A DNA stretch of 64,000 bases. It comes from Anaerohalosphaera lusitana (lineage in GTDB: Bacteria > Planctomycetota > Phycisphaerae > Sedimentisphaerales > Anaerohalosphaeraceae). Made by a program: the position numbers and the translations under genes. Shown piece by piece: positions 60,991 through 64,000 of the stretch (its first letter is position 1; each line of letters begins with the position of its first letter). The stretch spans positions 930,001 to 994,000 of the forward strand of contig NZ_CP019791.1 in the NCBI RefSeq assembly GCF_002007645.1, in the 5' to 3' direction. The notes under the pieces were generated by a model. It had not been told where the DNA came from, searched no databases, and saw only the letters and a program-made list of their open reading frames with translations.

Positions 60991-61926
60991 CTACTCCCGG
61001 TCGCGGTTGAACCTGGCGAGTATTTCCGCCCCGCCATTCGCTAGCAAAGATTCAGCCAGCTCATCGGCGGCGGCTTCGGCGTCCTGTCGCTGAGCCCGTA
61101 TCTGCTCTCTTACGAACGGTTCTCCTGCCGGGTCCGCGATCATGGCCGAGATCGAAACGGCATCACCTTCGACCATTGCCAATGCTCCCAGCGGGATCGA
61201 GCATCCGCCATGCAGTCTCGCCAGTATCCTGCGTTCCAATTCAGCTCTCAGGCGGGCCCCATTGTCATCGATCTGCGAGACGATCACGTTTGCAGTTTTG
61301 TCATCGCTTCGCGTCTGTATCGCAAGTGCTCCCTGGGCCGGGGCAGGCAAGAAATCTTCGAACGGCAGCACAGCGGATATTTCGTCTTCTTTGCCCATTC
61401 TGATAAGCCCCGCGTGGGCAAGGATAAGGGCATCGTACTGGCCGCCCCTGAGTTTTCCTATCCTTGTATCTACATTCCCCCGGCAGGGCCGGGCGTGTAC
61501 GTCTGGACGTAGATGCTTGAGCTGGGCGATCCTGCGGACGCTGCTCGTGCCCACTACAGCGCCGGGCTTGAGCCCCTTGATCGATGTCGAACCATCCGAG
61601 CATATCAGCGCATCGGCAGGTGAAACCCGTTTGGGCACGGCGGTAATCGCAAGGCCGGGCGTGATGGCAGTGGGCAGATCCTTGAAGCTGTGCACAGCGA
61701 CATCGGCTGCATTTTCCAGAAGGGCCTTTTCGAGTTCGGACGTAAAAAAGCCTACCGAAGATGAGGATTTATAGAGAAAGTCAGATTTATCTCGGTCACC
61801 GCGTGTCGAAATCTCGACCAGCTCGATCTGCAGATCCGCATTCACCTCTCGCAGCATATTGCAGACAAGCTTTGTCTGGGCAATGGCGAGTTTGCTCGCA
61901 CGTGTTGCTATTCGGATCGCTGGCAT
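60991..61926 (-). CDS. hemC: Porphobilinogen deaminase
   Basis: Polymerises four porphobilinogen units to hydroxymethylbilane. The 311 residues include IRIATRASKLAIAQTKLV, AVHSFKDLPT, GTSSVRRIAQL, the chain-binding region CRGNVDTRIGKL and the dipyrromethane-cofactor cysteine in HGGCSIPLGA. I choose ATG 61926 because GGAG lies 6 nt upstream and it begins at the conserved IRIATR strand. The frame is open to 61980 with no better site. It is divergent from the ahb-like gene and converges with menG. Confidence 0.94.
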   Translation of the reverse strand: MPAIRIATRASKLAIAQTKLVCNMLREVNADLQIELVEISTRGDRDKSDFLYKSSSSVGFFTSELEKALLENAADVAVHSFKDLPTAITPGLAITAVPKRVSPADALICSDGSTSIKGLKPGAVVGTSSVRRIAQLKHLRPDVHARPCRGNVDTRIGKLRGGQYDALILAHAGLIRMGKEDEISAVLPFEDFLPAPAQGALAIQTRSDDKTANVIVSQIDDNGARLRAELERRILARLHGGCSIPLGALAMVEGDAVSISAMIADPAGEPFVREQIRAQRQDAEAAADELAESLLANGGAEILARFNRDRE

Positions 61927-62017
61927 CGGTTTCTCCGCAGTTATCGACTCATTTTGAGCCATTTTTAGCTGAACGCCCATGCCAATGCAAGAGTATTCAA
62001 ATCAAATCAGCGCTTTA

Positions 62018-62046
62018 TTGCTATATGCATCGCAAACAGGTATAAT
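62018..62046 (+). promoter_or_regulatory. Promoter of the ahb-hemX-hemA operon
   Basis: TTGCTA at 62018-62023 and a perfect TATAAT at 62041-62046, spacer 17 bp. Start predicted near 62053. Confidence 0.7.
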
Positions 62047-62069
62047 AAATTTCGTTTGTACCGGTTGTT

Positions 62070-62636
62070 TTGAGAAATATCTCAGGCGTGGTCCAAAGAT
62101 TTTGGATTTCTATTGACCATCCTGCAGTACATGATTCACGGGCGGAGCGTTTTTTGTCTAAGTCGCTTTCCAAAAAGCAGTTAAAGGTCCTCAGCGTGAT
62201 ACAGAAGGGCATGCCCCTCTCGGCAGCTCCGTATGCTGACATGGCGGAGTCTATCGGCATGGCGACCGAAGAATTTCTGGATGTTTTGCGGCAGTGGAAG
62301 GATGATGGGACGATCCGCCGGGCCGGTGCGGTGGTAAACCACCTTCGAATGGGTGTTGCAGGCGGGATTATGGTGGCCTGGGATGTGCCCGATGATTCGG
62401 TTGAAAGTGTCGGACACCTTTTCGCTGCCTTTAAGCAGGTTTCACATGCGTACGAGCGCCCGCGTGTGCCGGGATGGAAATATAACGTGTTTACTATGGT
62501 GCACGGCGACACGCCGAAGGCGGTAGAAACGACCATCGACCGGATGAGCGAAAAAAGCGGCATTACAGATTTTCGCAAGCTCCGAACCGTGCGTGAGCTG
62601 AAGAAGACCCCGCCTGTTTATGTCAAGGAAGAGTAA
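62070..62636 (+). CDS. Siroheme decarboxylase-like protein (AhbA/AhbB, Lrp/AsnC type)
   Basis: A winged-helix Lrp/AsnC-like protein of up to 188 residues (KQLKVLSVIQKGMPLSAAPY, DDGTIRRAGAVVNHLRMGVA, HAYERPRVPGWKYNVFTMVH). The last stretch with R-P-x-x-P-G-W-x-Y-N is typical of siroheme decarboxylase subunits, which turn siroheme into didecarboxysiroheme in the alternative heme pathway of anaerobes. Only one subunit is seen; the partner may lie beyond the window. The start is unclear: TTG 62070 opens the frame, but TTG 62154 has GGAG 6 nt upstream and starts right before the HTH. Confidence 0.82.
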   Translation: MRNISGVVQRFWISIDHPAVHDSRAERFLSKSLSKKQLKVLSVIQKGMPLSAAPYADMAESIGMATEEFLDVLRQWKDDGTIRRAGAVVNHLRMGVAGGIMVAWDVPDDSVESVGHLFAAFKQVSHAYERPRVPGWKYNVFTMVHGDTPKAVETTIDRMSEKSGITDFRKLRTVRELKKTPPVYVKEE

Positions 62637-62645
62637 AAGACCGCT

Positions 62646-63542
62646 ATGCAGAATATTTCCCTTATTGAAAATGCTTTTTTGTTTGCCGGTGCAGCCTTTT
62701 ATCTGGCTGCGGCGGTTCTGGGGATGGTGCGCCTTTATAAAGAAGTGAACATGCCCGCCGGCCTGCTTGCAGTTCTGATAGCCTTTGGCAGCGTTATGCT
62801 TGCGGGCGTATTATTTGCAAGAGGATTCGAAAAAGGCCAGGTCCCGCTGGTCGATACGTTTGAATTTGTGCTTGCCCTGACCGTTGTATTCAGCCTGGCC
62901 GAGTTTTTTACACCCCACAACTTGCGAAAGGGCTGGTTCGAGGCGGTCCTGTCTTTGCTGCTGTTCGCCCTCACCGTTACTGGATTCTCACTGGCCGGAC
63001 CGGTCGGTACGCTTGACCCTGCAGTAAAAACACCGTGGGTTCTGGTGCACGGAATTTCGATGCTTGTTGCGGCGGCGGCGATTTTCTTTTCAGCAGCAAT
63101 GGCATACCTGCTGCTTGTGGGCAGAAGCAAATTGAAAAGCAAGAACCCCCTGCATGTGATCGGTAAGATGCCCAGCATCGAAAAACTCGCAAAGCTCAAC
63201 ATGCTGGGCCTGCGACTCTGCACTGCAGCGATGACCTTCGGTATCGTCAGCGGTATCGGCATGGCGTTAAGTCAGGCCGAGGCAATCGATATGACCGCCG
63301 GCGACTGGCTGGTGGACGGCAAGATAATTCTCATCATGCTGGTGTGGGTGCTTCTTATAATTATATTGCTGATGAATGTATTTGCGGGTATCAGTTCGCG
63401 TGCAATTGCATATGTAACCATTGGTGCATTTCTCCTGGCTTTGCTTGCGATCGTGGGCGTGGCCGTGCTGGGCGGGGGGGCTCACGATTTTCTAGCATAT
63501 GCAGGATCGTTTCGTACGGAAGGGGGTGTTCTGTGCGGATAA
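62646..63542 (+). CDS. HemX/CcsA-family membrane protein
   Basis: A 298-residue protein with eight hydrophobic helices, of the cytochrome c assembly (CcsA/HemX) family. Conserved features are ARGFEKGQVPLVDTFEFVLA, TPWVLVHGISMLVAAAAIFF and AMAYLLLVGR. The WWD heme-handling motif of true CcsA is not seen, which favours HemX, a protein thought to influence glutamyl-tRNA reductase. It starts 9 bp after the ahb-like gene and overlaps hemA. Confidence 0.85.
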   Translation: MQNISLIENAFLFAGAAFYLAAAVLGMVRLYKEVNMPAGLLAVLIAFGSVMLAGVLFARGFEKGQVPLVDTFEFVLALTVVFSLAEFFTPHNLRKGWFEAVLSLLLFALTVTGFSLAGPVGTLDPAVKTPWVLVHGISMLVAAAAIFFSAAMAYLLLVGRSKLKSKNPLHVIGKMPSIEKLAKLNMLGLRLCTAAMTFGIVSGIGMALSQAEAIDMTAGDWLVDGKIILIMLVWVLLIIILLMNVFAGISSRAIAYVTIGAFLLALLAIVGVAVLGGGAHDFLAYAGSFRTEGGVLCG

Positions 63543-64000
63543 TTGCGTTGGGAATAAATCATAAGACCGCGCCCGTGGAACTCCGGGAACGGCTGGCGTT
63601 CGATGAAGTTGCTGCATTGTCAGCTCTCGGAGCACTCAAACAGCAGAACCCGTCCGGCGAATTTGCACTGCTTTGCACCTGCAACCGTGTCGAACTTTAT
63701 GCAGCGATAAAAAAAGATTGCGATCTGGCCGCTGACGACCTTCTGTCAACGCTGGCTGAATGCAAGGGCATTGATGCTTCTGCGATTCAACCCGCCGTAT
63801 ATGTTTTGGAAGGTGTCAAGACTGTCCGGCATCTGCTGACGGTCGCGTCCAGCCTGGACAGCATGGTGATCGGCGAACCGCAGATCATTTCACAGGTCAA
63901 GGACAGCTACCGTCTGGCGTGCAGGAACGGCTTCACCGGCAAAGTGCTGAACCACCTTTTCCACACCGCCTTCAGCACCGCCAAAAAGGTCTACTCCGAC
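63533..64000 (+). CDS. hemA: Glutamyl-tRNA reductase, N-terminal part
   Basis: First committed step of tetrapyrrole synthesis in the C5 pathway. The 156 residues in the window show INHKTAPVELRERLAF, the catalytic cysteine region LLCTCNRVELYA and SLDSMVIGEPQIISQVKD. The usual Ser-Thr-Cys-Asn-Arg reads C-T-C-N-R here, with the nucleophilic cysteine kept. GTG 63533 overlaps the end of hemX by 10 bp and has GGGGG upstream. The gene runs off the window. Confidence 0.95.
   Translation, partial: MRIIALGINHKTAPVELRERLAFDEVAALSALGALKQQNPSGEFALLCTCNRVELYAAIKKDCDLAADDLLSTLAECKGIDASAIQPAVYVLEGVKTVRHLLTVASSLDSMVIGEPQIISQVKDSYRLACRNGFTGKVLNHLFHTAFSTAKKVYSD

Overview
The window looks like a chromosomal segment of an anaerobic, polymer-degrading planctomycete of the class Phycisphaerae, probably near Sedimentisphaerales. 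This is an inference from gene content. Large secreted proteins carry C-terminal dockerin-like repeats of the form DLNGDG...DLxxLAxxWL. There is a PEP-CTERM protein, a Tat-exported sulfatase, a GLUG-repeat protein and LamG/PA14 modules. Hcp, menaquinone genes, a siroheme-decarboxylase-type protein and a pyruvoyl arginine decarboxylase fit an anaerobe. No rRNA or CRISPR array was seen; one tRNA (Pro, CGG) is present.

Layout. 1-3147: a partial exported protein and two tandem secreted transglutaminase-like paralogues. 3305-12459: a broken-up cell-wall (dcw) cluster, murE, an opposite-strand GLUG protein, a sulfatase tightly coupled to murF, then mraY. murF carries an in-frame block of about 600 nt made of dispersed palindromic repeats. 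12460-15318: an IS630-family element whose transposase needs a -1 frameshift, a CIA30-fasciclin gene, and a second 140-bp copy of the mraY 3' end. 15365-20865: Sel1 protein, a small membrane protein, agmatinase, aroB, apt and a primary-type sigma factor. 21212-21467: a MITE-like element. 21624-23181: an operon of five small envelope stress proteins, two of them under 60 codons. 23480-26662: secreted metallopeptidase. 26742-29745: cupin, then an Rrf2 regulator, HD-domain and hcp operon with a palindromic operator. 30128-32971: OprB-type porin, lipoprotein and SOUL lipoprotein.

33835-37519: an active HtrA lipoprotein followed by a large PDZ protein with degenerate protease-like halves. 37920-39981: pyruvoyl arginine decarboxylase, a candidate small RNA, thioesterase and ribosomal protein L27. 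40193-44275: a PEP-CTERM gene with a promoter and a three-way-junction leader, then an FG-GAP/TSP3/deacetylase-like protein. 44381-48444: TlpA-like thioredoxin, MTA phosphorylase and PriA. 48499-51671: tRNA-Pro and an orphan RHS toxin tip, three putative immunity genes and a second, broken RHS core copy. 51717-57617: aldo/keto reductase and a 1463-residue M6 peptidase. 57700-64000: epimerase, menA, CPBP protease and menG, then hemC diverging from a siroheme-decarboxylase-like gene, hemX and hemA, which runs off the end.

How the genes fit together. Arginine decarboxylase, agmatinase and MTA phosphorylase together imply polyamine synthesis from arginine with MTA recycling. The menA/menG and hemC/ahb/hemX/hemA groups serve anaerobic respiration. 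The secreted proteins suggest life on complex organic matter. The most unusual points are the repeat-filled murF, the duplicated mraY tail, the orphan RHS toxin-immunity cassette, the pseudo-HtrA partner, and two candidate RNA elements around 38.8 and 40.3 kb.
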